Assembly (NCBI GenBank): GCA_937858255.1
Contig: CALLZQ010000657.1
Coordinates: 1-10,192 of the forward strand
From: an uncultured Tabrizicola sp.
GTDB taxonomy: Bacteria; Pseudomonadota; Alphaproteobacteria; Rhodobacterales; Rhodobacteraceae
DNA: 10,192 bases
Direction of reading: 5' to 3'
Position numbers and translations under genes: made by a program. The first letter of the stretch is position 1. Every line of letters starts with the position of its first letter. Positions 1 to 8,362 of the stretch are shown here, in pieces. Under the pieces are notes generated by a model that was not told the origin of the DNA, did no database searches, and saw only the letters and a list, made by a program, of their open reading frames with translations.

Positions 1-1264
1 ACTGCGCGTAAAGCCAGGCAGCCTGCGCGCGGTCCACCGGGGTCGACTTCATCAGCGTCCAGGAGCCGGCATCCTGATAGCCGACCTTCATGCCATCCTG
101 CCAATAGGCGCCATGCGGCGAGGGGGCCATGCGCCACTTGGGCGTGCCATCCTCATTCATGACCGGCAGACCTTCCTTGACCATATCGGCGGTGACAAAG
201 GGGGGTCCGAAACACTTCCGGTCGCACAGAACCCTTGGCGGGGACAGGCCCCCCCCGCCCAAAGATAGGTCCTGGGCCTCTGGCGGGGTGTATTTTTGCA
301 GCCATTCGATAGCCTTGGTCACGGCATAGACCGCCGCGGCATCGTTGGTTGCGCCACCACGGGCCACGCAAGAACCAACCGGACGGCTGTTCTCGTCGAC
401 GCGGATGCCCCATTCGTCGACCGGCAGGCCGTTCGGTTCACCCACGTCGCCCATGCCGGCCATCGACATCCACGCATCGGTGTAACGCCAGCCGAGCGAG
501 GGGTCTTTCTTGCCGTAATCCATGTTGCCATAGACACCCGAAGCCGGGCCGCCCGCATAGGACATGTCGCGCCCGGTGAAGAACTCGGCGATATCCTCAT
601 AGGCGGCCCAGTTCAGCGGCACACCCAAGTCATAGCCATATTTGGCCTTGAAATCGTCCTTGGTCTTCTGGTCGTTGAACCAGTCATAGCGGAACCAGTA
701 GAGGTTCGCGAACTGCTGGTCGGGCAGCTGGTACAGCTTGCCGTCCGGAGCGGTCGTGAACTTGGCGCCGATGAAGTCCGCGATGTCGAGGTTCGGGTTG
801 GTAAAGGCCTTGCCCTCTCCTTCCATCCAGTCCGACAGGATGCGGGCCTGCTGATAGCGCCAGTGGGTGCCGATCAGGTCCGAGTCATTGATATAGCCGT
901 CATAGATGTTCTCGCCGGTCTGCATTTGGGTTTGCAGCTTCTCGACAACGTCACCTTCGCCGATCAGGTCATGGGTGACCTTGATGCCGGTGATGGCGGT
1001 AAAGGCCGGGGCCAGTACCTTGGCCTCGTATTCATGGGTGGTGATGGTTTCCGACACCACCTTGATCTCCATGCCGGCCAGCGGTGCGGCGGCATCGACG
1101 AACCACTGCATCTCGGCCTCTTGATCGGCGCGGCTCAGTGTTGACAGATCGCCGATCTCGGCATCGAGAAACGCCTTGGCGGCGTCCATGTCGGCCCAGG
1201 CCGGGGCGGCGCCCATGGCCATCAGCGCCAGCGCCATGGCGGTTGTCGTTTGACGCAATCTCAT
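1..1264 (-). CDS. glpV: Glycerol ABC transporter substrate-binding protein GlpV (partial, 3' end outside window; internal double frameshift)
   Basis: This is the periplasmic binding protein of an alphaproteobacterial glycerol ABC importer. It starts at ATG 1264-1262, 7 nt after a GGGAGG Shine-Dalgarno. Residues 1-24 form a Sec signal peptide (MRLRQ, a hydrophobic Ala/Leu/Met stretch, then PAWA with likely cleavage before Asp25). The frame stays open to the left edge (421 codons visible); the family is usually about 570-580 aa, so roughly 150 residues are missing. Recognisable stretches include the region around residues 57-85 (TTHEYEAKVLAPAFTAITG), LYWFRYDWFND, GLPVDEWGIRV and SWTLMKSTPVDRAQAAWLY near the edge. 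Residues 340-354 are out of frame: the next frame over gives GPVPAKGSVRPEVF, which resembles the family, and the original frame resumes at FVTADMV. It is the last visible gene of the operon and is separated from glpU by a hairpin-bearing gap. The family call rests on recall of homologues plus operon context. Confidence 0.9.
   Translation of the reverse strand, partial: MRLRQTTTAMALALMAMGAAPAWADMDAAKAFLDAEIGDLSTLSRADQEAEMQWFVDAAAPLAGMEIKVVSETITTHEYEAKVLAPAFTAITGIKVTHDLIGEGDVVEKLQTQMQTGENIYDGYINDSDLIGTHWRYQQARILSDWMEGEGKAFTNPNLDIADFIGAKFTTAPDGKLYQLPDQQFANLYWFRYDWFNDQKTKDDFKAKYGYDLGVPLNWAAYEDIAEFFTGRDMSYAGGPASGVYGNMDYGKKDPSLGWRYTDAWMSMAGMGDVGEPNGLPVDEWGIRVDENSRPVGSCVARGGATNDAAAVYAVTKAIEWLQKYTPPEAQDLSLGGGGLSPPRVLCDRKCFGPPFVTADMVKEGLPVMNEDGTPKWRMAPSPHGAYWQDGMKVGYQDAGSWTLMKSTPVDRAQAAWLYAQ
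203..256 (-). other. Compensating -1/+1 frameshift block inside glpV
   Basis: Read on the coding strand, an eight-G run (plus-strand C8, 249-256) lacks one G compared with the frame that makes family-like protein, and a six-C run (plus-strand G6, 200-205) has one C too many. Adding one G and removing one C turns residues 340-354 from LSPPRVLCDRKCFGP into a GPVPAKGS...EVFRTPFVTADM type sequence, and the length fits the remembered family segment exactly. No stop codon is created. Both changes sit at homopolymers, so base-calling or assembly error is the simplest explanation; a real pair of mutations cannot be excluded from sequence alone. Confidence 0.75.
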
Positions 1265-1306
1265 TATGTATCCTCCCAGATTGTGAGACGTCGGTTTTGT
1301 AGTCAG

Positions 1307-1340
1307 GCCGTGTGGGCGGGGTCGCGTCCCGCCCCACGGC
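1307..1340 (-). promoter_or_regulatory. Stem-loop in the glpU-glpV intergenic region
   Basis: The plus strand reads GCCGTG (1307-1312), one bulged T, GGGCGGG (1314-1320), a 7-nt loop, then CCCGCCC (1328-1334) and CACGGC (1335-1340). This gives 13 GC-rich pairs with one bulge. On the transcript it lies between the glpU stop and the glpV Shine-Dalgarno, in the only sizeable gap (89 bp) between transporter genes. No U-tract follows in the transcript direction (CTGACTACAAAACC), so it is not a classical terminator. More likely roles are protecting or processing the mRNA so that the binding protein is made in excess, or partial attenuation. The structure is read directly; the function is inferred. 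Confidence 0.6.
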
Positions 1341-1353
1341 GTCGTGATCCCGT

Positions 1354-1778
1354 CTAGACCCAGCGGAACACCGCGGCGGCATAGACAAGGCAGAGCGCAG
1401 AGGCACCCCAGAGGGGCGTCCCCGCAAGGTAAAGCCAGATCAGATGGATGAAGGCTGATCCAAGCAGGCTGATGAACAGCCGGTCGCCGCGCGTCGTCTC
1501 GATGCGCAGAATGCCGATGCGCGGGGCCTCGGGGTAACGGATGGCCAGAATGGTCATCGTCACCAAGAGGCTGGCGATCACCCAGAAGAACAGGGCAATC
1601 GGCAGGGTCCAGGCCATCCAGCCGCCCTTGATCATCGGGGCGAACCAGTCCAGCGCGCCGTCCTTGCGCGGCGCGGCCCACAAGAGGCCGATCAGGATGG
1701 CGGCCATGATGGCGGCTGCCGAAAGGGAAACCCGGGTCCAGTTCACGCGCGGGGCATGGGTAGCAGTAGCGGCAGTCA

Positions 1779-1779
<1 letters not shown>
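1354..1779 (-). CDS. glpU: Small integral membrane protein GlpU (DUF2160 type), glycerol transporter accessory
   Basis: This is a 141-aa hydrophobic protein with four predicted membrane segments at about residues 17-36, 56-80, 101-118 and 123-138, and a basic linker (RIETTRGDR) between the second and third. It matches the DUF2160 small membrane proteins that sit between glpQ and glpV in alphaproteobacterial glycerol operons; its molecular role is unknown, perhaps an accessory of the GlpPQ channel. GTG (1782) and ATG (1779) are adjacent in frame. The Shine-Dalgarno GGGGAGGG (rc of 1784-1791) leaves only 2 nt before GTG but 5 nt before ATG, so ATG is preferred. The ATG overlaps the glpQ TGA by one base (TGATG), implying translational coupling. 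It ends at TAG 1356-1354. Confidence 0.85.
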
Positions 1780-3468
<1,689 letters not shown>

Positions 3469-3469
<1 letters not shown>

Positions 3470-4557
3470 CACGCGGCCCTCCCGGCGGGTTGACCGGCCA
3501 CGCGCCAGTCATCGGCATAGACGTTGATCTTGTCGGGCACAAAGGTGACATGAGTTTGCGCGGCGCCCACGGGCATCCCCTCGGGCACCACGATGTTCAG
3601 CGGCTGGCCTGCGGCCTCGGCCCGAACAAGGCGGTGGCGGCCCACATCCTCGACCCGCAGGATGCGGACGGGCAGGCCCTCTCCCTCGGTCAGTTGCGCA
3701 TATTCCGGGCGGATGCCGATTTGGGTGCGGCCCGTCATTGGCCCATAGGCCGCACCCAGTTCGACCGAGGCGCCTTGCAGTTGCGCCCGGTTTCCTTCGA
3801 TCTTGGCATCGAACAGGTTCATCCCCGGCGAGCCGATGAAATAGCCCACAAAGGTATGCGCCGGGGCTTCGAACAACTCTTCGGGTGTGCCCATCTGCAC
3901 CACGCGGCCGTCATACATCACCACCACCTTGTCGGCGAAGGTCAGCGCCTCTGTCTGGTCATGGGTCACATAGATCATGGTATGACCGAATTCGCGGTGT
4001 AGCCGCTTGAGCTGCGTCCGCAGCTCCCACTTCATATGTGGGTCGATCACCGTCAGCGGCTCGTCAAACAGGATGGCATTCACATCCTCACGCACCATGC
4101 CGCGACCAAGGCTGATCTTTTGCTTGGCGTCGGCTGTCAGCCCCTGCGCCTTGCGGTTCAGCACCTCTTCCATCCCGATCATCCGGGCAATCTGCTGCAC
4201 CCGGTCGGCGATATATTTCGGGTCCATCCCCCGGTTGCGCAGCGGAAAGGCCAGATTGTCCCGCACGCTCATCGTGTCGTAGACCACCGGGAACTGGAAC
4301 ACCTGCGCGATATTGCGCGCCGCCGTCGCGGCGTCGGTCACATCGGTCTCGCCAAACAGCACCCGCCCCTGCGAAGGGATCAGGAGGCCAGAGATGATGT
4401 TGAGAAGCGTTGACTTGCCGCAGCCCGAAGAGCCCAGCAACGCATAGGCGCCGCCATCCTCCCAGACGTGATCCATTTCCTTGAGCGCGAAATCCGCATC
4501 CGACTGGGGGTTGGGAAAGTAGCTGTGGGCGAGGTTTTTCAGTGTGATGCGGGCCAT
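3469..4557 (-). CDS. glpT: Glycerol ABC transporter ATP-binding protein GlpT
   Basis: This 362-aa cytoplasmic ABC ATPase has a UgpC/MalK-like layout. The Walker A is canonical at 42-50 (GSSGCGKST), followed by Q-loop Gln88 (VFQFPVVYD), Walker B at 161-166 (AILFDE) and switch His199 (YVTHDQTEAL). A regulatory OB/TOBE-like domain follows from about 245 (GIRPEY at 281-286). The signature motif is abnormal: LTADAKQKISLGRG (140-153) replaces LSGGQ. The neighbouring ATPase GlpS has a good LSGGQ, so a GlpS-GlpT heterodimer is likely. The name follows the rhizobial glpSTPQUV transporter; it is unrelated to the enterobacterial glycerol-3-phosphate permease also called GlpT. ATG 4557 lies one base after the glpS TGA, with a purine-rich AAGGGGG about 10 nt upstream. 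Confidence 0.93.
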
Positions 4558-4558
4558 G

Positions 4559-5662
4559 TCAGGCAGCCCCCTTCATATCAGCGGCGGCATAGGCCGCGGG
4601 GGTGGCCAGTCGGCCCTCGGCGTCGAACAGGTAGACATGCGCCGGGTCGAGCCGGGCGCGGCCACCCTGCCCGGGGGTCGGGTCGGGGACGCCGGGGCCC
4701 ACCCCCCCCCTTTTGCCGCCCCCGGGTTTCAGAGGCAGAAGGGTTCCCGAGCCGGTGATCTCTGTCACGCCCAGGGAGCAGCGGAATTCAACCGCCTGCC
4801 CGGAATGCTTGTTCAGTTCCAGATGGTTGGCACGAAAGCCGGCCATATAGCGCCCATCGGGCAGGCTGGCAAAGACACCCTCTGCCGGCGCATTGGCGTG
4901 ATCGCCGAAATTCAGCCGATGGCCATCCTTGAAGCAGGAGACGAAATTCATCGGCGGGTCGCTGAACACCCGCGCCGTCACCATGTCGGCGGGTTGCCGG
5001 TAGACCAGCGGCGTCGGCCCGAACTGGGTCACGCGCCCCGCATGCAGCGCGGCGGTGTTGCCGCCCAGCAGCAGGGCCTCTTCCGGTTCGGTGGTGGCAT
5101 AGACAAAGATCGCGCCCGAGGCCTCAAAAATCCGGGGGATCTCGACCCGCAATTCCTCACGCAGCTTGTAGTCGAGGTTCGCCAGCGGTTCGTCCAGCAG
5201 AACCAGCCCCGCCCCCTTGACCAGTGCCCGCGCCAGCGCGACACGCTGCTGTTGCCCGCCCGACAGCTCCAGCGGCTTGCGGGTCGGCATCGGGGTCAGG
5301 CGCATCGTCTCGGCGGGCTCGCGCTCCCGGCGGTCGATCTCGGCCTTGGCCGTGCCCAGAATCCGCAGAGGCGAGGCGATATTTTCGTAAACCGTCAGGC
5401 CCGGGTAATTGATGAACTGCTGATAGACCATGGCCACGCCCCGGTCCTGTACACGTACGCCGGTGACATCGGTGCCGTCCCACAGGATACGCCCCTGCGT
5501 CGGCGCATCAAGCCCGGCCATCAGCCGCATCAGTGACGTCTTGCCCGAGAGCGTCGGGCCCAAAAGCACGTTCATCGTGCCTTTCTGCAAGGTCAGGCTG
5601 GTGGGGTGGATATGCACCCGCCCGCCCACGACCCGCGTTACCTCCCGAAGCTCAAGTGCCAT
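4559..5662 (-). CDS. glpS: Glycerol ABC transporter ATP-binding protein GlpS (C-terminal segment possibly corrupted)
   Basis: This 367-aa ABC ATPase is the partner of GlpT. Its Walker A, at 35-43 (GPTLSGKTS), has Leu in place of the central Gly. The Q-loop is near 81-82 (VYQQFINYPGLTVYENI), the signature LSGGQQQR at 133-140 is canonical, and Walker B is at 153-158 (LVLLDE). At the switch position (YATTEPEEALLLGG) Thr191 replaces His. These departures from canonical MalK appear typical of this glycerol-transporter ATPase as I remember it. Residues about 306-336 are unusually Gly/Pro-rich (LKPGGGKRGGVGPG and on) and fit the family poorly before LDPAHVYLFDAEGRL resumes it. ATG 5662 has AGGA 8 nt upstream; the gap to glpD is 48 bp. 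Confidence 0.92.
   Translation of the reverse strand: MALELREVTRVVGGRVHIHPTSLTLQKGTMNVLLGPTLSGKTSLMRLMAGLDAPTQGRILWDGTDVTGVRVQDRGVAMVYQQFINYPGLTVYENIASPLRILGTAKAEIDRREREPAETMRLTPMPTRKPLELSGGQQQRVALARALVKGAGLVLLDEPLANLDYKLREELRVEIPRIFEASGAIFVYATTEPEEALLLGGNTAALHAGRVTQFGPTPLVYRQPADMVTARVFSDPPMNFVSCFKDGHRLNFGDHANAPAEGVFASLPDGRYMAGFRANHLELNKHSGQAVEFRCSLGVTEITGSGTLLPLKPGGGKRGGVGPGVPDPTPGQGGRARLDPAHVYLFDAEGRLATPAAYAAADMKGAA
4655..4747 (-). other. Anomalous GC-rich low-complexity patch in the glpS C-terminal domain
   Basis: On the plus strand this stretch contains a nine-C run (4702-4710) and several C/G blocks (CCCGGG, GGGGG). It encodes a Gly/Pro/Arg-rich segment, while the residues on both sides (GVTEITGS and LDPAHVYLFDAEG) look like normal GlpS. 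The frame is the same before and after. Compared with the family segment as remembered, aromatic, Glu, His and Val residues appear replaced by Gly, Pro or Lys, as expected if A/T bases had become G/C. Low-accuracy base calling is suspected, but that is an inference. Confidence 0.45.
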
Positions 5663-5710
5663 ACGTCTGTTCCTGTTTCCCAGATCCCATGCGGTAAAGC
5701 CCTGCGATCT

Positions 5711-7303
5711 TCATTCTGCGGCCCGATCCTGTGTGGCCGTGCCTTTTTCCGCCATGTAATCCGCCAGCGCCGCGATCTGCGCCGGCGTCAGCCGCAGGCC
5801 CAGCTTGCTGCGCCGCCAGATGATATCCTCGGCATGACGTGCCCATTCGCGGCACATCAGCCAGTCCACCTCGGCCCCGGTCAGTGTGGCGCCAAAATCC
5901 GGGCCAAGCTCGGCCGCGCTCTGCGCCTCGCCCAGAACATCGAAAGCCTCGGTCCCATAGGCGCGCACCAGCCGCGCCAGATGGTGATCGGGCAGAAAGC
6001 CATAGCGCGCTTTCAGTTGCGCGGTCAGGGCCGCCACCCCGTCCACCGGGAAATCGCCGCCCGGCAGCGCCACCCGCGCCGTCCAGCGCCCCCTGAGGCC
6101 CGGGAAGAACGGGGCGATCCGCTCCATCGCGCTTTCAGCCAGCCGGCGATAGGTGGTGATCTTGCCGCCAAAGACGTTCAGCAGGGGGGCGCCGTTCTGA
6201 TCCAGCGACAGCACATAGTCGCGCGTCGCCGCCGTCGCCGATTTCGCGCCGTCGTTATACAGCGGGCGCACGCCTGAATAGGTCCAGACCACATCGGCGG
6301 CGGTGACAGGCTGCGCGAAATAGCGCGAGGCAAAGGCCAGCAGGTAGTCCCGCTCTTCATCGGTGCATTTGGCAGTGCCGGGGGCGCCCTGATGGTCCTT
6401 GTCGGTGGTGCCGATCAGGGTGAAATCCTGCTCATAGGGAATGGCAAAGATGATCCGGCCATCCTCTCCCTGAAAGAAATAGCAGCGGTCGTGGGCGTAA
6501 AGGCGGCGGGTGACGATATGGCTGCCCCGCACCAGCCGGACCCCTTCGGTCGAGTTGATGCGGGCGACGTTGCGGATCACATCCTCAACCCAGGGGCCGC
6601 CGGCATTGACCAGAACCCGCGCCAGATGGGTGGCCCGGCCTGTGGGGCCTTCGACGGTGATTTCCCAAAGCTCGCCCACGCGGGCAGCGCTGACCACCCG
6701 GGTGCCAACCATGATCGTGGCGCCCCGCGCCTCGGCATCGCGGGCATTCAGGACGACCAGCCGCGAATCCTCGACCCAGCAATCGGAATATTCATAGGCG
6801 CGGCGGAACTTCGGATTCAGCGGTCTGCCCGCCGGGTCGCGCGTCAAATCCAGCGTGCGCGTGGCTGGTAGCACTTTGCGCCCGCCCATGGTGTCATACA
6901 GGAACAGGCCCAGCCGGATCAGCCAGGCCGGACGGCGGCCCCGCATCCACGGCATTGCCAGACTGAGCAGGCGGCTGGTCGGGGTCTCACTCTCGAACCG
7001 CATGTCGCGGTGATAGGGCAGGACAAAGCGCATGGGCCAACTGATATGCGGCATGGCGGCCAGCAGGGTTTCGCGCTCTTCCAGCGCCTCGCGTACCAGA
7101 CGGAATTCGAAATATTCCAGATAGCGCAGCCCGCCATGAAACAGCTTGGTCGAGGCCGATGAGGTGGCCTGCGCCAGATCGCCCTGTTCGGCCAGCACGA
7201 CCTTCAGTCCCCGGCCCGAGGCATCGCGGGCGATGCCGCAGCCATTGATCCCGCCGCCAATGATGAACAGGTCGGCCACATCGGGCCGCCGCGCCTCTGA
7301 CAC
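5711..7303 (-). CDS. glpD: FAD-dependent glycerol-3-phosphate dehydrogenase GlpD
   Basis: GlpD oxidises sn-glycerol-3-phosphate to dihydroxyacetone phosphate at the inner face of the membrane and passes electrons to quinone. The protein is 530 aa (the enterobacterial enzyme is about 500). The FAD Rossmann motif is at 12-21 (LFIIGGGING), followed by ARDASGRGLKVVLAE and the diagnostic TSSASTKLFHGGLRYLE (47-63). Further family segments are NAGGPWVEDV, RGSHIVTRRL, FAIPYEQDFTLIGTTD and the VFGGKITTYRRLAE segment; a C-terminal helical domain runs from about 410. The start is GTG 7303-7301, with GGGAGGA 7 nt upstream; there is no nearby in-frame ATG alternative. It is the first gene of the operon, divergent from glpR, and supplies the oxidation step for imported and phosphorylated glycerol. 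glpK is not in the window. Confidence 0.96.
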   Translation of the reverse strand: MSEARRPDVADLFIIGGGINGCGIARDASGRGLKVVLAEQGDLAQATSSASTKLFHGGLRYLEYFEFRLVREALEERETLLAAMPHISWPMRFVLPYHRDMRFESETPTSRLLSLAMPWMRGRRPAWLIRLGLFLYDTMGGRKVLPATRTLDLTRDPAGRPLNPKFRRAYEYSDCWVEDSRLVVLNARDAEARGATIMVGTRVVSAARVGELWEITVEGPTGRATHLARVLVNAGGPWVEDVIRNVARINSTEGVRLVRGSHIVTRRLYAHDRCYFFQGEDGRIIFAIPYEQDFTLIGTTDKDHQGAPGTAKCTDEERDYLLAFASRYFAQPVTAADVVWTYSGVRPLYNDGAKSATAATRDYVLSLDQNGAPLLNVFGGKITTYRRLAESAMERIAPFFPGLRGRWTARVALPGGDFPVDGVAALTAQLKARYGFLPDHHLARLVRAYGTEAFDVLGEAQSAAELGPDFGATLTGAEVDWLMCREWARHAEDIIWRRSKLGLRLTPAQIAALADYMAEKGTATQDRAAE

Positions 7304-7318
7304 GTCAATGTCCTCCCT

Positions 7319-7348
7319 AGGGCAAAGCCCCTTCTCGGGGCGAACCCT
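7319..7348 (-). promoter_or_regulatory. Leader stem-loop directly upstream of the glpD ribosome-binding site
   Basis: In plus-strand terms, GCCCC (7327-7331) pairs with GGGGC (7337-7341) around a 5-nt loop, and an outer AGGG (7319-7322) pairs with CCCT (7345-7348) across a small internal loop. In the glpD transcript the 3' foot of this hairpin touches the GGGAGGA Shine-Dalgarno (rc of 7311-7317). It could affect translation or mRNA stability of the operon. Only the pairing is observed; a regulatory role is a guess, and no U-tract makes it a terminator. Confidence 0.4.
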
Positions 7349-7376
7349 GCACCGACTCGGATTTCCGTGTCAACAA

Positions 7377-7413
7377 TGAATTTTCGTTTTTGTGCGAAAT
7401 TCATAAAAACGAA
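7377..7413. promoter_or_regulatory. Candidate GlpR (DeoR-family) operator
   Basis: A perfect 9-bp inverted repeat, TTCGTTTTT (7383-7391) and AAAAACGAA (7405-7413), is separated by 13 bp. Overlapping it is a second inverted repeat, TGAATTT (7377-7383) with AAATTCA (7397-7403), plus TTTCG (7382-7386) with CGAAA (7395-7399). TTCG/CGAA half-sites are typical of DeoR-family operators, including enterobacterial GlpR sites. Its position between glpR and glpD, just upstream of the candidate glpR promoter, fits repression of both directions. The repeats are seen directly; binding by GlpR is inferred. Confidence 0.6.
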
Positions 7414-7416
7414 CAT

Positions 7417-7445
7417 TTGAAAACAAGATGGCGCAGGAATATGCT
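7417..7445 (+). promoter_or_regulatory. Candidate sigma-70-type promoter for glpR
   Basis: TTGAAA (7417-7422) and TATGCT (7440-7445) are separated by 17 bp, matching 5/6 and 4/6 bases of the consensus hexamers. The implied transcription start near 7452 leaves a leader of roughly 115 nt before the glpR ATG. The box begins 4 bp after the operator repeat, consistent with autoregulation. Alphaproteobacterial promoters often deviate from consensus, so this remains a prediction. Confidence 0.4.
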
Positions 7446-7552
7446 GATAGTTGGCAAGAAATTGCTGCAAACGCGCAAAATCGAATGCAGGCGCAGCATC
7501 TGGGTGACCGGGGTGACAATGCCATACCCGGCATGCGAAAAGGGTGCAGCCT

Positions 7553-7563
7553 GGAGGGAGGGG
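7553..7563 (+). promoter_or_regulatory. Strong ribosome-binding site fixing the glpR start
   Basis: GGAGGGAGGGG ends 4 nt before ATG 7568. An in-frame GTG at 7544 would place this purine run inside the coding region and would add residues (MQPGGRGD) not expected in the family, so ATG 7568 is chosen. Confidence 0.75.
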
Positions 7564-7567
7564 CGAC

Positions 7568-8329
7568 ATGGCCGGGAATATCCGCCAGACCGAAATCCTC
7601 GAGATCGCCCGTTCGGAGGGCAGGGTGGTGGTCGAGGATCTGGCCCAGCGTTTCGATGTCACCCTGCAAACCATCCGGCGCGATCTGACCGAACTTTCCG
7701 AAGCCGGATTGCTGGACCGGGTGCATGGCGGGGCGGTGGCACGCACGGGTGGGTCAAATATCGGCTATGGAGCGCGGCGCCGCATGAATGCGGGGGCAAA
7801 AGCCGCGATCGCCCGGGCCTGCGCGGCGATGATCCCTGACAATTCCTCGATGATCCTGAACCTCGGCACCACGACCGAGGCTGTGGCGCGTGAATTGATC
7901 CACCATCGCAACATCACCGTCGTGACCAACAACATGAATGTCGCCAATATCCTGGTCAGCAATCCGGGCTGCGAGATCATGGTGGCGGGGGGCGCGCTGC
8001 GGCGGTCGGACGGCGGGCTGGTGGGCGAGTTGACCGCCCAGTTCATCGAGCAGTTTAAGGGCGATTTCGCGGTGATCGGCACCTCGGCGCTGGACCGGGA
8101 TGGCGATATGCTCGATTTCGATCTGGCCGAGGGGCGGGTCAGCCGCGCCATCCTGCGTCAGGCGCGGCAGAGCTTTCTGGTCTGCGATGGTTCCAAATTC
8201 GGGCGCTCGGCCCCGGCGCGCATCGCCAGCCTGTCCGAACTGGACGCGGTCTTTACCGACCAGCCCCTGCCCGGCAACCTGATGCAATCCTGCGAGGGCT
8301 GGGGGACAAAGGTGGTCGTGGCCAGCTAG
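7568..8329 (+). CDS. glpR: DeoR-family transcriptional repressor GlpR
   Basis: This 253-aa protein is almost the same length as enterobacterial GlpR (252 aa). The N-terminal DeoR helix-turn-helix spans about 5-55, with the diagnostic VTLQTIRRDL (31-40) and HGGA (53-56). The C-terminal sugar-phosphate sensor domain follows, with NLGTTTEAVA (98-107), VVTNNMNVANIL (118-129), AGGALRRSDGGLVGE (140-154), FAVIGTSALD and CDGSKFGR (206-213), all close to GlpR of E. coli from memory. It most likely represses the divergent glpD-STPQUV operon and itself, with glycerol-3-phosphate as inducer. The start is ATG 7568, chosen by the strong Shine-Dalgarno. It ends at TAG 8329, converging on the molybdoenzyme gene with a 33-bp gap. 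Confidence 0.93.
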   Translation: MAGNIRQTEILEIARSEGRVVVEDLAQRFDVTLQTIRRDLTELSEAGLLDRVHGGAVARTGGSNIGYGARRRMNAGAKAAIARACAAMIPDNSSMILNLGTTTEAVARELIHHRNITVVTNNMNVANILVSNPGCEIMVAGGALRRSDGGLVGELTAQFIEQFKGDFAVIGTSALDRDGDMLDFDLAEGRVSRAILRQARQSFLVCDGSKFGRSAPARIASLSELDAVFTDQPLPGNLMQSCEGWGTKVVVAS

Positions 8330-8362
8330 ACGGGCGCGGGGACGCCGGTCCGGCGGCGGCGG

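Larger units (their letters stand above)
7304..7567. promoter_or_regulatory. Divergent glpD-glpR control region
   Basis: This 264-bp region between two divergent starts has an AT-rich core at about 7370-7470, which stands out in an otherwise GC-rich window. It holds several TTCG/CGAA elements (7383-7386, 7395-7398, 7410-7413, and CGAA near 7484), a candidate glpR promoter, and on the minus strand a GC-rich leader hairpin next to the glpD Shine-Dalgarno. I could not assign convincing -35/-10 hexamers for glpD; its promoter presumably overlaps the operator between about 7370 and 7440. No small ORF with a good start was seen here. Confidence 0.75.

Noticed and set aside
296..1144. Long plus-strand ORF (282 codons) opposite glpV
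   Set aside because: It is an antisense shadow of glpV: no Shine-Dalgarno, no recognisable domain, and the opposite strand encodes a clear binding protein with a signal peptide.
4544..5536. Plus-strand ORF of 330 codons opposite glpS
   Set aside because: Antisense shadow of an ABC ATPase with all motifs in the minus frame; its composition is Arg/Gly/Gln-rich, as is usual for GC-rich shadows.
5606..6277. Plus-strand ORF of 223 codons opposite the glpD 3' part
   Set aside because: It lies across the glpD C-terminus and the glpS start, with no family resemblance or ribosome-binding site.
7377..7413. Insertion-element terminal repeats in the glpR-glpD gap
   Set aside because: The inverted repeats are short, AT-rich and placed as a regulatory site; no transposase or target duplication is present.
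7544..7567. Upstream GTG start for glpR
   Set aside because: The strong GGAGGGAGGGG would fall inside the gene, and the extra residues are not family-like; ATG 7568 is better spaced.
7204..7746. Minus-strand ORF covering the glpR-glpD gap
   Set aside because: It crosses the operator region and the glpR start in a different frame from glpD; its composition and position mark it as chance.
8343..8355. Possible bidirectional terminator between glpR and the molybdoenzyme gene
   Set aside because: Only a 5-bp CGCCG/CGGCG stem with a 3-nt loop and no T-tract on either side, in a GC-rich repeat context, so it is not convincing.
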